Shown: positions 53,330 through 62,937 of the stretch, piece after piece
How positions within the stretch are numbered: position 1 is the stretch's first letter
How the letters are laid out: each line of letters opens with the position of its first letter
Source: Bacillus rubiinfantis
GTDB lineage: Bacteria; Bacillota; Bacilli; Bacillales; Cytobacillaceae
Assembly (NCBI GenBank): GCA_000752035.1
Contig: CCFE01000018.1
Span: forward strand, 448,013 to 512,012
DNA: 64,000 nt
Direction of reading: 5' to 3'
Translations under genes and position numbers: made by a program
Notes under the pieces: model-generated
Told to the model about the DNA's origin: nothing
What the model saw: the letters and a program-made list of their open reading frames with translations, nothing else
Databases searched by the model: none

Positions 53330-53355
53330 TCCTAATGGAAAAGTCTGTCTTGTTC
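53313..53355. terminator. Inverted repeat at the shared 3' ends of yqkB and yqkD
   Basis: A 14-bp perfect inverted repeat, GAACAAGACAGACT (53313-53326) and AGTCTGTCTTGTTC (53342-53355), has its arms inside the last codons of the two convergent genes. No T tract follows on either strand, so it is only terminator-like. Confidence 0.55.
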
Positions 53356-54261
53356 AGGAACCACATACGTTTGCAAAAATTCATCGACCACCCGTTCATA
53401 ATCGGCCTGATTTTCATTAAAGGACTGGGCATGGCCTCCGTTTTCCGCGATATAAAGCATTTTGGGGCCCTTTTTTCGCTGAAACAATTCTTCTGTCATC
53501 GACGGTAAAATGTAATCATCTTTTCGGCTGTGAATAAACAAGACAGGATGATGAATATTTTCAATAACCGAAATCGGTGAAACATGACGAAGGGAGTAGT
53601 TATCGCGAAGACGAAGAACTGCGCTCCCCAGTGGCAGTAAGAGACTCGGCGTGATTTTAAAGTCTTTTTTTATAAGGTATGCCAGCTGCTGCTTAAAATC
53701 GGAAAACGGACAATCGGCAATATAAAAGTCGGCCCCGTCTTCAAGCTGTCCGGCGTACAATAGCATGGTCGCAGCTCCCATTGATTCCCCGTGAATCCCT
53801 ACCAATAAATCAGGCCCTTTTTCCTGCTTCAACCAATTGACAACTGCTTGCAGGTCAAATTTCTCATAATGGCCGAAGCTGGTCGTTTTTCCTCCCGATT
53901 CCCCATGCCGGCGATGATCATAAATCAACGTATTAAAGCCGCGCTCGAGAAAAAGCTCCGCATATTTAATCGAATTAACCTTCGTTTCGGTCACGCCATG
54001 AGCAATAATCACATAGCGATTGGTTTGATAGGGTTCGGCCACAACTGCTTTTAGCATATAACCAAATGGTGAGGCAATATCGACATGCCGCTTTGGCAGT
54101 ACTTGCAAGCGCTCCGGGTTCAACCGCCCTGCCTCTTTCTCTCGCCTGACAATAACCTCTTCATCCTTCTTCTTCATATACAGCAACCGATTGGTAAAAT
54201 AAATCGCCAACGCCAACCAAAAAAACAGTAGCCAAAACAAAATGCGTAGTAGCTTCCGCAA
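53332..54261 (-). CDS. yqkD: Alpha/beta hydrolase, membrane-anchored (YqkD-like)
   Basis: A predicted serine hydrolase of unknown substrate. The 309 residues have one N-terminal transmembrane anchor (about 5-27), then the hydrolase core: oxyanion region IIAHGVTETKV, DHRRHGESGG, the nucleophile elbow GIHGESMGAA, HSRKDDYILP (acid) and GGHAQSF (catalytic His). The start is TTG 54261 with GGGGGTGG upstream on the minus strand. The position after yqkB matches B. subtilis yqkD. It converges with yqkB. Confidence 0.9.
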   Translation of the reverse strand: MRKLLRILFWLLFFWLALAIYFTNRLLYMKKKDEEVIVRREKEAGRLNPERLQVLPKRHVDIASPFGYMLKAVVAEPYQTNRYVIIAHGVTETKVNSIKYAELFLERGFNTLIYDHRRHGESGGKTTSFGHYEKFDLQAVVNWLKQEKGPDLLVGIHGESMGAATMLLYAGQLEDGADFYIADCPFSDFKQQLAYLIKKDFKITPSLLLPLGSAVLRLRDNYSLRHVSPISVIENIHHPVLFIHSRKDDYILPSMTEELFQRKKGPKMLYIAENGGHAQSFNENQADYERVVDEFLQTYVVPEQDRLFH

Positions 54262-54525
54262 AAATAGCCACCCCCAAGATGATGTAATACTCTAAACAAT
54301 CCCTGCTCTCTAAATATTATGAGATTAGCACATACAAATACCTCGAATCAAGTAGTTTAAAAAACTTAGATAACTATAAAAACAGGGCCCTATCAACGAA
54401 TATAAATCCCCCATCCTTGTTTAAAAATAGAATATTTTGTCGAAGAGTTTTGATAGAAAAACAGAAAAATATAGGGATATAATAAACGGGATTGGAAAAT
54501 ATGTAAAATGTTAGGGGGATTTGTA
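54262..54525. other. Upstream region of the Wap/Rhs locus
   Basis: This AT-rich 264-base gap lies between divergent genes. A TATAAT at 54478-54483, about 43 bases before the toxin gene start, could be a -10, but no -35 at proper distance is seen. It marks the border between conserved synteny and the accessory toxin locus; no repeat or tRNA was found at the junction. Confidence 0.4.
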
Positions 54526-57500
54526 GTGAGTTTATTAAAGAAATATCTCTCCATCTTGATTTGTATGAGTCTGCTCCTGACATCCATCCCAGGTAGTACT
54601 GGGGCAGAGGAGAATGACTTCACAACGGATGGAGAGCAGACAACACAAGTAGGAAGCCAACCAGAGGGAACAGAAGTACTGACAGAAAGAGATGAATTCT
54701 CAAAAACCTATGTAGATGAAGATGGAAATTTCACGAAAGAAATTTATGTGGATCCTATTCATCAAAAAGTTGATGGCAAATGGGAAGAAATCTCAACAGA
54801 TCTTGAATTTAATAAAGCAGAGGGGACATTTGAACCGGAATCTACGAAACTAAAAGCCTCTTATCCAAAGAAGTTTGCTAGTGACAAAGAAATCACTTAT
54901 CGGATAGGTAATCATTTGCTAACGTTTACTAATCTGTCCGCATCCGATGGCAAGGGAGAAATTCAGGCGAATTTGTCTGCAATAACCAAACAAGATGAAA
55001 ACAAGGTGACCTATGAGAATTTATTTAAGGGGATTGACCTTCGCCATGTATCGTTAAATACGGAAGTGAAGGAAGACTGGATTATTAAAGAATATACAGG
55101 TATCAATCAGTTTAATTATGAACTAGAAACAGACTTGATTCCTGAATTAAAAGAAGACGGCTCTATTGTCTTCTATGAGAGTGCGGACAAAGAAGAATCT
55201 GTATTTGTTCTTCCAAGTCCTGTTATGGAAGATTCAAATTACAACGATGCTTTAGGGAATGGTGTCAAGTCTAGAGATTTGCACTATGAATTAAAAAAGA
55301 ATGGCGACGGCAGATATATTATCAATTTAGTAGTTGATAAAATGTGGCTGGAATCACCTGAACGTGTATATCCGGTTTATGTAGACCCTTCCGTTACTAT
55401 TGATGCGCTGGGAGATACGTTCGTTTCAAGTGCTTATCCTGATAATAACTATAATAAAGAGTGGGATTCTGCTCAAGGGGAGTACGTATTAAAAGTTGGA
55501 AAATATGATAGTACAACAGGAACGAATTATGCCTTTATAAAGTTTGCTATTGTCGGAGACTTGAAAGGGGCAATCATTGATGCAGCAGAGTTAAAAGTTT
55601 ATGTAACTCATTCATACTATACAACTACAAAAACAGGATTGTGGGTAGATAAAGCAAATGCGTATTGGAATGCAGATAAATTAACTTGGAACAATAAACC
55701 AAGTTCCACCAATATTACGAGCACGACTGTGGCTAGAGACCAATGGGCTACCTTTAATGTGAAGCAGACCGTTCAGGATTGGGTGGATGCTAAATATGCA
55801 AATGAAGGTTTTAAATTTCATGTAAATGGCAACGGTCAAACCTATTGGAAAAAGATAACTGCAGCTGAAAGTGCCAAATCAGCCAAGATAACCATAAGCT
55901 ACCATTATCCTACCATGAAGAACCCAACTGTAACGGCAAGCCAATATGGCATTGGAAAGGTAGATGGATATGTCAATGTTAAATGGCCATCTATCTATGG
56001 GGCTTCTTCCTATCAATTGCAAATGTATAATGGAGTTGGATATCAGACTGTTTACTCAGGAACAGCTACGAGTTGGACATCCAAGGGCAAAAAGATATTT
56101 CCTAAGTCACCGTACAGTACTAGCTCGGCTTATAAATTGGATGGTACAGGCGTAGAACTTCCTGTTAATCCAAGTGCTTTTTATTCTGCTAAAAGCGGTA
56201 CATCCACGACGAGAAAGGAATACGGATTCCGGGTTGTCGCTGTTTATCCAAGCGGTAACAGTCCAGCATCATCAGAAGTAAAGAAAGCGATACCATATAA
56301 TCAAATAGACATTCCCGATAGACCGACTGTAAAAGCAAGTCGCTATCCTGATTCGGATTCAGTAAATAAAGGTCGAGGATGGTTGGATATTTCTTGGGAG
56401 CCAGTTGACGGTGCAACGGGTTATAAAGTCCTAATATTGAATGGGAAGAACTATGAGGAATTTTCCGTAGGAAATGTAACGAGTTGGTCAACAAAAGGGA
56501 AAAAAATATGGCCAACAGATTCAGAAATCGCTGCAGGGAAATTTGCTTTACATCATGATAAAACGGGAGAGGAACTAGCGGCAAACCCTAACCCAGTTTA
56601 TCTGAACTCAGGAGGGTACGGAACTTTTAAACGCTATTCTATTAGGATAAAGGCAGTCTCTGATCTAGGGGTAACACCTTATTCAGATTCACAATACGGC
56701 TATATTCCATTAGAAAAGCCCGCTAATGTTACAGTCACAACTGAAATCGTAGATGATGTAAAGAATCTTGGTGCTGTTAATATCAAATGGAACTCTGTAA
56801 AAGACGCAGGAGGCTATATTGTTAATATCTTTAATGGCAAAAGCTATGATAGCCATGATGTTGGTAAAGTTACAAATTGGAGTACAAAGGGAATTTCCCT
56901 TTTTGATGATTTAGAAAACTTACCGGTTGATCCTACAAATGAGTATAAGGAAATCGGAACTACGAATCAGACCGTACTTGATAAAAAGGCGTACCTACTA
57001 AATGTACAGGCTTATTACCACATGGAAGAAAAGTCTCCGGATACTGCCGAAAAGGAAAAGCTGGATGGGCCAAGAGGACTCAGCGCAGCATCATCGAATG
57101 TATATGCGACAATAACTCCCGATGATTCTCTTTTGGGTTTGGAGGATTATTATACCTATGGTACTCATCAAATGGGGAATGCGGAAGGTTCTGTCAATGT
57201 CACAACTGGAAACTTTAATGTAAAAGTCACAGATCATTCTTTGTTCACCAGAGGCGAGCTTGGATTTGATTTTACCCGTTCCTACAATTCCAAATCAAGT
57301 CAATCATCTGTACTAGGTAAAGGTTGGACATTTGCCGGGAACGAAGCTTTAGTGAAAAAATCCGCAACTTCGCTTAACTTCTTGTATTGGGATGAAGATG
57401 GTACGAGGCATGAATTTGTCTTTAACTCAACTTCTGGCAGCTTCACATCACCTAAAGGAAAATACTTAACCTTAAAAAATGCAACAGTAAATAGTAAAGC

Positions 57501-60500
57501 TGGTTTTACTCTTACAGATAAGGATGGTTTTATCAAGTCCTTTGAAGTTGATCCTGAGGATACTAATAAATATCGTTTGCAGGCATATCAAGATAGTGAT
57601 AATAATCGAATCTTATTCCGCTATACTGGAAATAAACTAACAGAAATTGCGGAAGTGGATGCAAATGGAACCACTATAAGGAACAGCATAAAACTAACTT
57701 ATAATTCCAAAAATCTGTTGAATAAAACAAGCTTTAAGGATCGTTGGATTGAGTACAGTTATGATGATAAAGATCAGCTTACTGGTACAACAGTTAAAGC
57801 AGCGGGAACAGCTAAAAATATCAACAACTCCTATGAATACGATGATACCAGTGGGTATATGACCGTTTTTAAGGATGGAAAGAATAATACGAACACATTT
57901 AGTTACGAACCTAATCTGTTATCCATTCTAACGCCGCAGGCAAATGGAAAGGAATCAATTGAAACGACATATGAATATGATAAAAGCGCCAATACCTATC
58001 AGGTAAGTGATACTGAGGGGAAAACAACCACTTACAAACGAGATACGGTTAACAATACTTTTGCAGTGGCGGAAGTAATCAATCAGGACGGTACAACCAG
58101 TAAGACAACATACGATTCTAACTATAATGAGCTAGCAGAAACAGATGAAAATGGTAGGACCGAAACCAATCAATACGATGCCAATGGCAATGTAATCAAA
58201 GAGATAGATAAAGAAGGAAAAGTAACCTCGTACCAGTATGATGATAAAAATCAAGTGCTTGAAAAAGTTGACCCTAATGGTGTTAAAACGGTCAATACCT
58301 ATAAGGGTTATAAATTGGAGACGAGCCTAACAGGAGAAGAACTAACTAAATATGAATACGATTTATATGGTCGAGAAACAAAAGTTATCTATCCAAATGA
58401 CACCTACACACTCACCCATTACGATGAAGCAAATAAAAAAGTGACAAAAACGGATGCCAGAGGTAATACAACTAGCACTACCTATAATGATTACGGTCAA
58501 GTTATAAGTGAAACCGATGGAGAAAAGCGAACAACCAGCTATACGTTTGATTTATTAAATCCTGAATTGAAAACCTCTGTAACAGATGGGAATGGCCATA
58601 CAACAGCTTACGATTATGACGATAATGGGAATATGACCTCTTTAACCAATGCCAATGGAAAAACGAAGACATACACGTATGATGGGAATGACCAGTTGGT
58701 AGAGTCGGTATATCCGGTAAGTGGCACCAATACCATGAAAGTATTAAATGTGTACGATATAAATGGAAACCTGCAAAAAACTCAACTTCAGTCAGGGATT
58801 ACAACAAATTATAAGTACGATAATGTTGACCAGTTAGACACAGTTACTATCAGAAATAAAGCCGGACAGGATACGCTAAAATGGAAAAATGGATATGATG
58901 ATGCCGGACAGCTAGTGAACAGGGTATTTGACGATTTGGTAACCAACAACAAATTGGAGAAGACCTTTGATTACACAGCAAATAATTTACTCGAGAATTA
59001 TACACAAGGACCAAGCTATTCTGCCACTTACGGTTACGATGAAATGAGCCGTCTTTCTAATCAAACAGTCAAGTATACTGATTCGGCACAGACATTCAAG
59101 ATGAATCAAGCAATGGCGTACACCGATGAAGGAAAAGTGAAAAGTGTGACGTCTGGCTCAGAAACAGACACTCTCATCCGTATGGATTATAGTTATGATC
59201 TGAAGCAGAATAAGGCGGATGTCAGCTTCCATAACGGATTGTTTAAGAGTAGCTATACTTATGACAGCAGCAACAACCTAACGTCCATCCAGTACAAAAA
59301 AGGAACAGAGACGGCACCAGGCCAAGCATTCACTTATGAATATGACAAGTCGGGAAATATTTTAAAAGTTACAGACAGACATGGGACAAGCCAGTATGAA
59401 TATGATGGCAATGAGCAGCTGATAAAGGAAACCTTGCCAGATGGAACAATAAATGAATATCGCTATGACAAAGTTGGCAACAGGTTAGCAACGATTCAAA
59501 ATGGAAAAGTAACAAAATTCAGTTATAATGATGGTAACCAGATTATTGCAAAAAATGATACTAATACCTTCACGTATGATGCCGACGGGAATGTAAAGAA
59601 AGATGATCAGTTCATTTATGAATACAATGATCAAGGTGCGCAGACAAAGGTTTCTACTTTGGCCAATAAAGAAGTAGCCAAATACGAGTATGATGAAGAA
59701 GGACTAAGGACTAAAAAGATTGTCGGAACTAAAACCTATGAGTATTATTATGACGGAGAAGATGATCATCTAGCCTTAGAAGTAATGAAGGAAAACGACC
59801 AAGTCCAGAAATATCGTTATTACCAATGGGATGAAAACGGAAAAGCCGTCGGAATGGTGATACAAGATCAAGATAGTTCCGGAAAATGGCGCACCAAAAC
59901 CTATTATTTCTGGACAAACCAACGCGGTGACGTCACAACGATTATTGACCACACCGGCGCGGAAGTAGGTTCCTACACATACGATGCGTTTGGTAATGTA
60001 CTCAGCGAAACAGGGACAATCGCCAAGGAAAACCAAATTCGCTATGCAAGCTATTACTATGACCAAGAAACGAAGCACTACTATTTGAAAGCAAGATACT
60101 ACGACCCGCAAAACGGGAACTTCTTGGCGTTAGACCCACATCCAGGGGATGACGATGATCCTGTTTCTCAGAATGGGTATACGTATGCAGGGAATAATCC
60201 AGTTTCGATGACGGATCCCGATGGGGAATATGCCCAATATATTATTGTTGGAGTAGTAATTGTATATCGTAGTTATAAACTATACAAAGGCGGAAAAAAA
60301 GTTTATAAACTTGTTAGAACAACAAAGAAATATAAAATTAAGCCTAAGAAGAAAAAGAAAAAAAAGAAAGAAAGAGAGCACAAAGGAACACCGAGGAATA
60401 ATCAAGCTCAAAATAAACAAGTAGATTCTATTGTTAGTAAACGAAAACTCAATAAAGCTCAAAGAAGAGAACTCCATGATGCGATTTCTCATAGGAATTA

Positions 60501-60555
60501 TAGTTATAAACAAATCGATGAAATTGCAAAAGATATTAAAGAAGGAAAATGGTAA
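54526..60555 (+). CDS. Secreted WapA/Rhs-type polymorphic toxin (DNRLRE, YD repeats, C-terminal toxin tip)
   Basis: A 2009-residue contact-dependent toxin. Domains: signal peptide (about 5-28); cell-wall region with a DNRLRE-type domain (about 288-460); beta-rich FN3-like segments (about 465-845); the Rhs entry region VNVTTGNFNVKVTD (about 885); many YD repeats (about 1060-1810, such as TSYQYDDKNQ and YEYDLYGR); the Rhs core YYDPQNGNFLALDP and AGNNPVSMTDPDG (about 1860-1897). The variable tip (about 1899-2009) has a hydrophobic helix, a lysine run, and an unrecognised domain ending YKQIDEIAKDIKEGKW. GTG 54526 has AGGGGG 7 bases upstream. WapA of B. subtilis is the model; activity of the tip is unknown. 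Confidence 0.92.
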   Translation: MSLLKKYLSILICMSLLLTSIPGSTGAEENDFTTDGEQTTQVGSQPEGTEVLTERDEFSKTYVDEDGNFTKEIYVDPIHQKVDGKWEEISTDLEFNKAEGTFEPESTKLKASYPKKFASDKEITYRIGNHLLTFTNLSASDGKGEIQANLSAITKQDENKVTYENLFKGIDLRHVSLNTEVKEDWIIKEYTGINQFNYELETDLIPELKEDGSIVFYESADKEESVFVLPSPVMEDSNYNDALGNGVKSRDLHYELKKNGDGRYIINLVVDKMWLESPERVYPVYVDPSVTIDALGDTFVSSAYPDNNYNKEWDSAQGEYVLKVGKYDSTTGTNYAFIKFAIVGDLKGAIIDAAELKVYVTHSYYTTTKTGLWVDKANAYWNADKLTWNNKPSSTNITSTTVARDQWATFNVKQTVQDWVDAKYANEGFKFHVNGNGQTYWKKITAAESAKSAKITISYHYPTMKNPTVTASQYGIGKVDGYVNVKWPSIYGASSYQLQMYNGVGYQTVYSGTATSWTSKGKKIFPKSPYSTSSAYKLDGTGVELPVNPSAFYSAKSGTSTTRKEYGFRVVAVYPSGNSPASSEVKKAIPYNQIDIPDRPTVKASRYPDSDSVNKGRGWLDISWEPVDGATGYKVLILNGKNYEEFSVGNVTSWSTKGKKIWPTDSEIAAGKFALHHDKTGEELAANPNPVYLNSGGYGTFKRYSIRIKAVSDLGVTPYSDSQYGYIPLEKPANVTVTTEIVDDVKNLGAVNIKWNSVKDAGGYIVNIFNGKSYDSHDVGKVTNWSTKGISLFDDLENLPVDPTNEYKEIGTTNQTVLDKKAYLLNVQAYYHMEEKSPDTAEKEKLDGPRGLSAASSNVYATITPDDSLLGLEDYYTYGTHQMGNAEGSVNVTTGNFNVKVTDHSLFTRGELGFDFTRSYNSKSSQSSVLGKGWTFAGNEALVKKSATSLNFLYWDEDGTRHEFVFNSTSGSFTSPKGKYLTLKNATVNSKAGFTLTDKDGFIKSFEVDPEDTNKYRLQAYQDSDNNRILFRYTGNKLTEIAEVDANGTTIRNSIKLTYNSKNLLNKTSFKDRWIEYSYDDKDQLTGTTVKAAGTAKNINNSYEYDDTSGYMTVFKDGKNNTNTFSYEPNLLSILTPQANGKESIETTYEYDKSANTYQVSDTEGKTTTYKRDTVNNTFAVAEVINQDGTTSKTTYDSNYNELAETDENGRTETNQYDANGNVIKEIDKEGKVTSYQYDDKNQVLEKVDPNGVKTVNTYKGYKLETSLTGEELTKYEYDLYGRETKVIYPNDTYTLTHYDEANKKVTKTDARGNTTSTTYNDYGQVISETDGEKRTTSYTFDLLNPELKTSVTDGNGHTTAYDYDDNGNMTSLTNANGKTKTYTYDGNDQLVESVYPVSGTNTMKVLNVYDINGNLQKTQLQSGITTNYKYDNVDQLDTVTIRNKAGQDTLKWKNGYDDAGQLVNRVFDDLVTNNKLEKTFDYTANNLLENYTQGPSYSATYGYDEMSRLSNQTVKYTDSAQTFKMNQAMAYTDEGKVKSVTSGSETDTLIRMDYSYDLKQNKADVSFHNGLFKSSYTYDSSNNLTSIQYKKGTETAPGQAFTYEYDKSGNILKVTDRHGTSQYEYDGNEQLIKETLPDGTINEYRYDKVGNRLATIQNGKVTKFSYNDGNQIIAKNDTNTFTYDADGNVKKDDQFIYEYNDQGAQTKVSTLANKEVAKYEYDEEGLRTKKIVGTKTYEYYYDGEDDHLALEVMKENDQVQKYRYYQWDENGKAVGMVIQDQDSSGKWRTKTYYFWTNQRGDVTTIIDHTGAEVGSYTYDAFGNVLSETGTIAKENQIRYASYYYDQETKHYYLKARYYDPQNGNFLALDPHPGDDDDPVSQNGYTYAGNNPVSMTDPDGEYAQYIIVGVVIVYRSYKLYKGGKKVYKLVRTTKKYKIKPKKKKKKKKEREHKGTPRNNQAQNKQVDSIVSKRKLNKAQRRELHDAISHRNYSYKQIDEIAKDIKEGKW

Positions 60556-60571
60556 AAGGAAGTGATTGAGT

Positions 60572-61087
60572 ATGAAATATGAAATTGAAAAAAGATTAAC
60601 GCAAATTTTGGGCCTGCCATTTCAAATTGCGGGAAGGTCATCTAATATGGTTTGGTTTGGCTTTGGAGATTACTTTATTTTAAAAGATAAGTTAGGGGAG
60701 AAATCAGTAACTAAATATACTATTAATGTACAATGCAGTTGGAGAATATGTTCTAATGAAAAAATCTTAATTGCATCTAAGGATATTTATATACCTAGTT
60801 CCGAATGGTATGAAGAAAATGATGAAGATAATGATTTTGATTGGGATATTATTGGCAACAATAGGTGTGATGAATTATTTGTTAAATTTAATGAAACTAA
60901 TCAATCATGTGGTATCGTTGATTCAGTTCTTGCCGATAGTTATGGTGGTGTAAAAATATTTTTAAATAATGAGCTTCATATTGAAATATTTCCAGACGAA
61001 TCAACTGAAAATGAACATTGGAGATTATTTACACCCGGAAATGTAGAATCACATTTTGTGGTTACTGGTTTAGGAATTGAATCATAA
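60572..61087 (+). CDS. Putative immunity protein for the first Rhs toxin tip
   Basis: A 171-residue acidic protein with no recognised motif. It has patches of beta strands and an acidic stretch EENDEDNDFDWD (about 89-100), and it ends with HFVVTGLGIES. It lies 16 bases after the toxin stop, with AAGGAAG 9 bases before the ATG at 60572; TTG 60566 is too close to that site. Its place directly after the toxin gene, as for wapI after wapA, is the basis for the immunity call. Base composition is more AT-rich than in the core genes. Confidence 0.75.
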   Translation: MKYEIEKRLTQILGLPFQIAGRSSNMVWFGFGDYFILKDKLGEKSVTKYTINVQCSWRICSNEKILIASKDIYIPSSEWYEENDEDNDFDWDIIGNNRCDELFVKFNETNQSCGIVDSVLADSYGGVKIFLNNELHIEIFPDESTENEHWRLFTPGNVESHFVVTGLGIES

Positions 61088-61109
61088 TTTTAATAAGTAG
61101 TTGTAGACA

Positions 61110-61140
61110 GGGTGGGACAGGTTGCTTGTCCCACCATTTA
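61110..61140 (+). terminator. Hairpin after the first immunity gene
   Basis: The 9-bp perfect stem GGTGGGACA/TGTCCCACC (61111-61119 and 61127-61135) is followed by ATTTATTTATAA, an interrupted T tract. Confidence 0.7.
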
Positions 61141-61173
61141 TTTATAATAAGGATTAAATATCTGAAAGATTAG

Positions 61174-62187
61174 GTGCCTATCTCCGCTTCCTTGGTAAGT
61201 AAAGAAATAGCCAAATTCGAGTACGATGAAGAAGGTTTAAGAACGAAAAAAATTGTCAGAACCAAAACCTATGAGGTCTATTATGACGGAAAAAATAATA
61301 ATTTAGCGCTGAAGGCAACAAAAGAAAACAACCAAGTTCAGAGATATCGCTATTACCAATGGGATGAAAACGGAAAAGCCGTAGGAATGGTAATAAAAGA
61401 TAAAAATCAATCTGGAAATTGGCAAACCAAAACCTATTATTTCTGGACAAATCAACGTGGTGATGTAACAACCATCGTAGATAAGACTGGTGCGGAATTA
61501 GGATCTTATACGTATGATGCTTATGGCAATGTTTTGAGTGAAACTGGAACAATTGCCAAGGAAAATCCTATCCGCTATGCAAGCTATTATTATGATCAAG
61601 AGACGAAGCATTACTATTTGAAGGCAAGGTATTATGACCCGCAGAATGGAAACTTTTTGGCGTTAGACCCGCATCCGGGTGATGACGATGATCCAGTTTC
61701 TCAGAATGGGTATACGTATGCGGGGAATAGCCCTATATCTTCTGTAGATCCGGATGGTGATTATTTTTGGTTAGCCGTAAGTGTAGGTGTTGCAGCTTAT
61801 GATGGTTACAAAGCCTATAAATCTAAAAAAAGTTGGAAGTCAGCTGCTTCGGCTGCGGCAATTGGTTTAATTGGTGGATCAAAAATAAAAGCAGCTAAGA
61901 AAGCTGGTCATGCTGTATACACATTATCAAAAGGTGGAAAGGTCGTTTATGTAGGAAGAACAAAAAACATTGCTGCGCGAAAATCAGCACATAGACTTGG
62001 TCACCCGGATACAAATTTTAATGTAGTTAAGTCAGGATTAAGCTATGATGTTGCTCGAGGATTGGAACATAGATATTATTTAAAAAGCGGGGGGAAACGT
62101 AACTTAAGAAATAAAATACGGCCAATTAGCAAAAAAAATAAGAAGTATAATCACTATATAAGTGTCTCACGAAAGCATTACAGATAA
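61174..62187 (+). CDS. Orphan Rhs-core cassette with GIY-YIG nuclease tip
   Basis: 337 residues with no signal peptide. Residues 1-190 repeat the 3' part of the large toxin (from IAKFEYDEEGLRTKK to AGNSPISSVDPDG). The tip that follows differs: a hydrophobic pre-toxin stretch (about 195-235), then VYTLSKGGKVVYVGRTKNI with R..H downstream, typical of the GIY-YIG endonuclease fold, ending in a basic tail. No ribosome site precedes GTG 61174. It is best read as a silent donor cassette for the full gene, not an independently secreted toxin. Confidence 0.85.
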   Translation: MPISASLVSKEIAKFEYDEEGLRTKKIVRTKTYEVYYDGKNNNLALKATKENNQVQRYRYYQWDENGKAVGMVIKDKNQSGNWQTKTYYFWTNQRGDVTTIVDKTGAELGSYTYDAYGNVLSETGTIAKENPIRYASYYYDQETKHYYLKARYYDPQNGNFLALDPHPGDDDDPVSQNGYTYAGNSPISSVDPDGDYFWLAVSVGVAAYDGYKAYKSKKSWKSAASAAAIGLIGGSKIKAAKKAGHAVYTLSKGGKVVYVGRTKNIAARKSAHRLGHPDTNFNVVKSGLSYDVARGLEHRYYLKSGGKRNLRNKIRPISKKNKKYNHYISVSRKHYR

Positions 62188-62216
62188 AATATAAATAGGA
62201 AAGGGTATTCTTTAAA

Positions 62217-62867
62217 ATGGAAAATAAAATTGCACAAATCCATAAGATGTTATTTATGGATAAACATACATTTGATGATGACACTATTGAATTAATTGAA
62301 AAAACCATAAAGAAAATATTAGAATACGATAATCGAAGGTTGAATGGAAAGGTTATTACTGGTGTTAAGATTAAATTTAAGGATAGACCAAAGAAATTCA
62401 ATAATGTCAAAGCAGGGCAGGTATTTGAGATTTTCAACGATGATATTCTCAAATATTGTTATTGCATAATTGTTTCTGATGTAGATGAGGATATTATTAT
62501 AGGTTACTTGGATATCTATTCTAATAATCCTTTGCAAGTAGAGGAAATATTCAATTATATAAAGGAACGGAAATTTGTATTTTTTGCCAATACTGGATTA
62601 ACCGGTATAATAAATAATAGATGGAAATATATAACTGATTATTCGGTGGAAATTTTGTCTAAAGATGAAATATTGAGTATTCCATACCAAATTTTTTTTA
62701 ATGGTAAATATTATAAAAGTATTGGCGATAGCACTAAAGAAATTCTAGATTGTGATATTATATCCACAGAAGAGGCAGAAAGTATATTTAACCCCTTAGG
62801 GATAGTAGGTGAATTAGAAATACAATCAATTTTAAAAGCAAATTATAAAAAGAAGCTAAACAAATAA
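62217..62867 (+). CDS. Putative immunity protein, Imm26-like
   Basis: A 216-residue protein 29 bases after the GIY-YIG cassette, AGGAAAGGG upstream of the ATG. The central segment KAGQVFEIFNDD, YCYCIIVSDVDED, IIGYLDIYS resembles the Imm26 immunity family (GDVFEI-type start and following strands). Charged helices lie on both sides. It should neutralise the GIY-YIG tip; the pairing is inferred from order. AT-rich, like the other immunity gene. Confidence 0.75.
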   Translation: MENKIAQIHKMLFMDKHTFDDDTIELIEKTIKKILEYDNRRLNGKVITGVKIKFKDRPKKFNNVKAGQVFEIFNDDILKYCYCIIVSDVDEDIIIGYLDIYSNNPLQVEEIFNYIKERKFVFFANTGLTGIINNRWKYITDYSVEILSKDEILSIPYQIFFNGKYYKSIGDSTKEILDCDIISTEEAESIFNPLGIVGELEIQSILKANYKKKLNK

Positions 62868-62875
62868 TTTTATTA

Positions 62876-62915
62876 GGGATCTCTGTTTAAATTTTTGAAC
62901 AGGGGTCTATTTTTT
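62876..62915 (+). terminator. Intrinsic terminator after the second immunity gene
   Basis: The 10-bp stem GATCTCTGTT/AACAGGGGTC (62878-62887 and 62898-62907, two G-T pairs) is followed by TATTTTTTA. Confidence 0.82.
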
Positions 62916-62937
62916 ATATACAAAGAGTAAAAAGTTT

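Noticed and set aside
54262..54525. Integration site or tRNA at the border of the toxin locus
   Set aside because: No tRNA, direct repeat or integrase gene was seen on the left side; the right side is outside the window.
57100..60200. Tandem DNA repeats or CRISPR-like array in the YD-repeat region
   Set aside because: The regularity is at protein level (YD repeats), with no identical DNA units and spacers.
60280..60513. Minus-strand hydrophobic frame opposite the Rhs toxin tip
   Set aside because: Its Phe/Leu content is the mirror of the lysine-rich A-run; no ribosome site.
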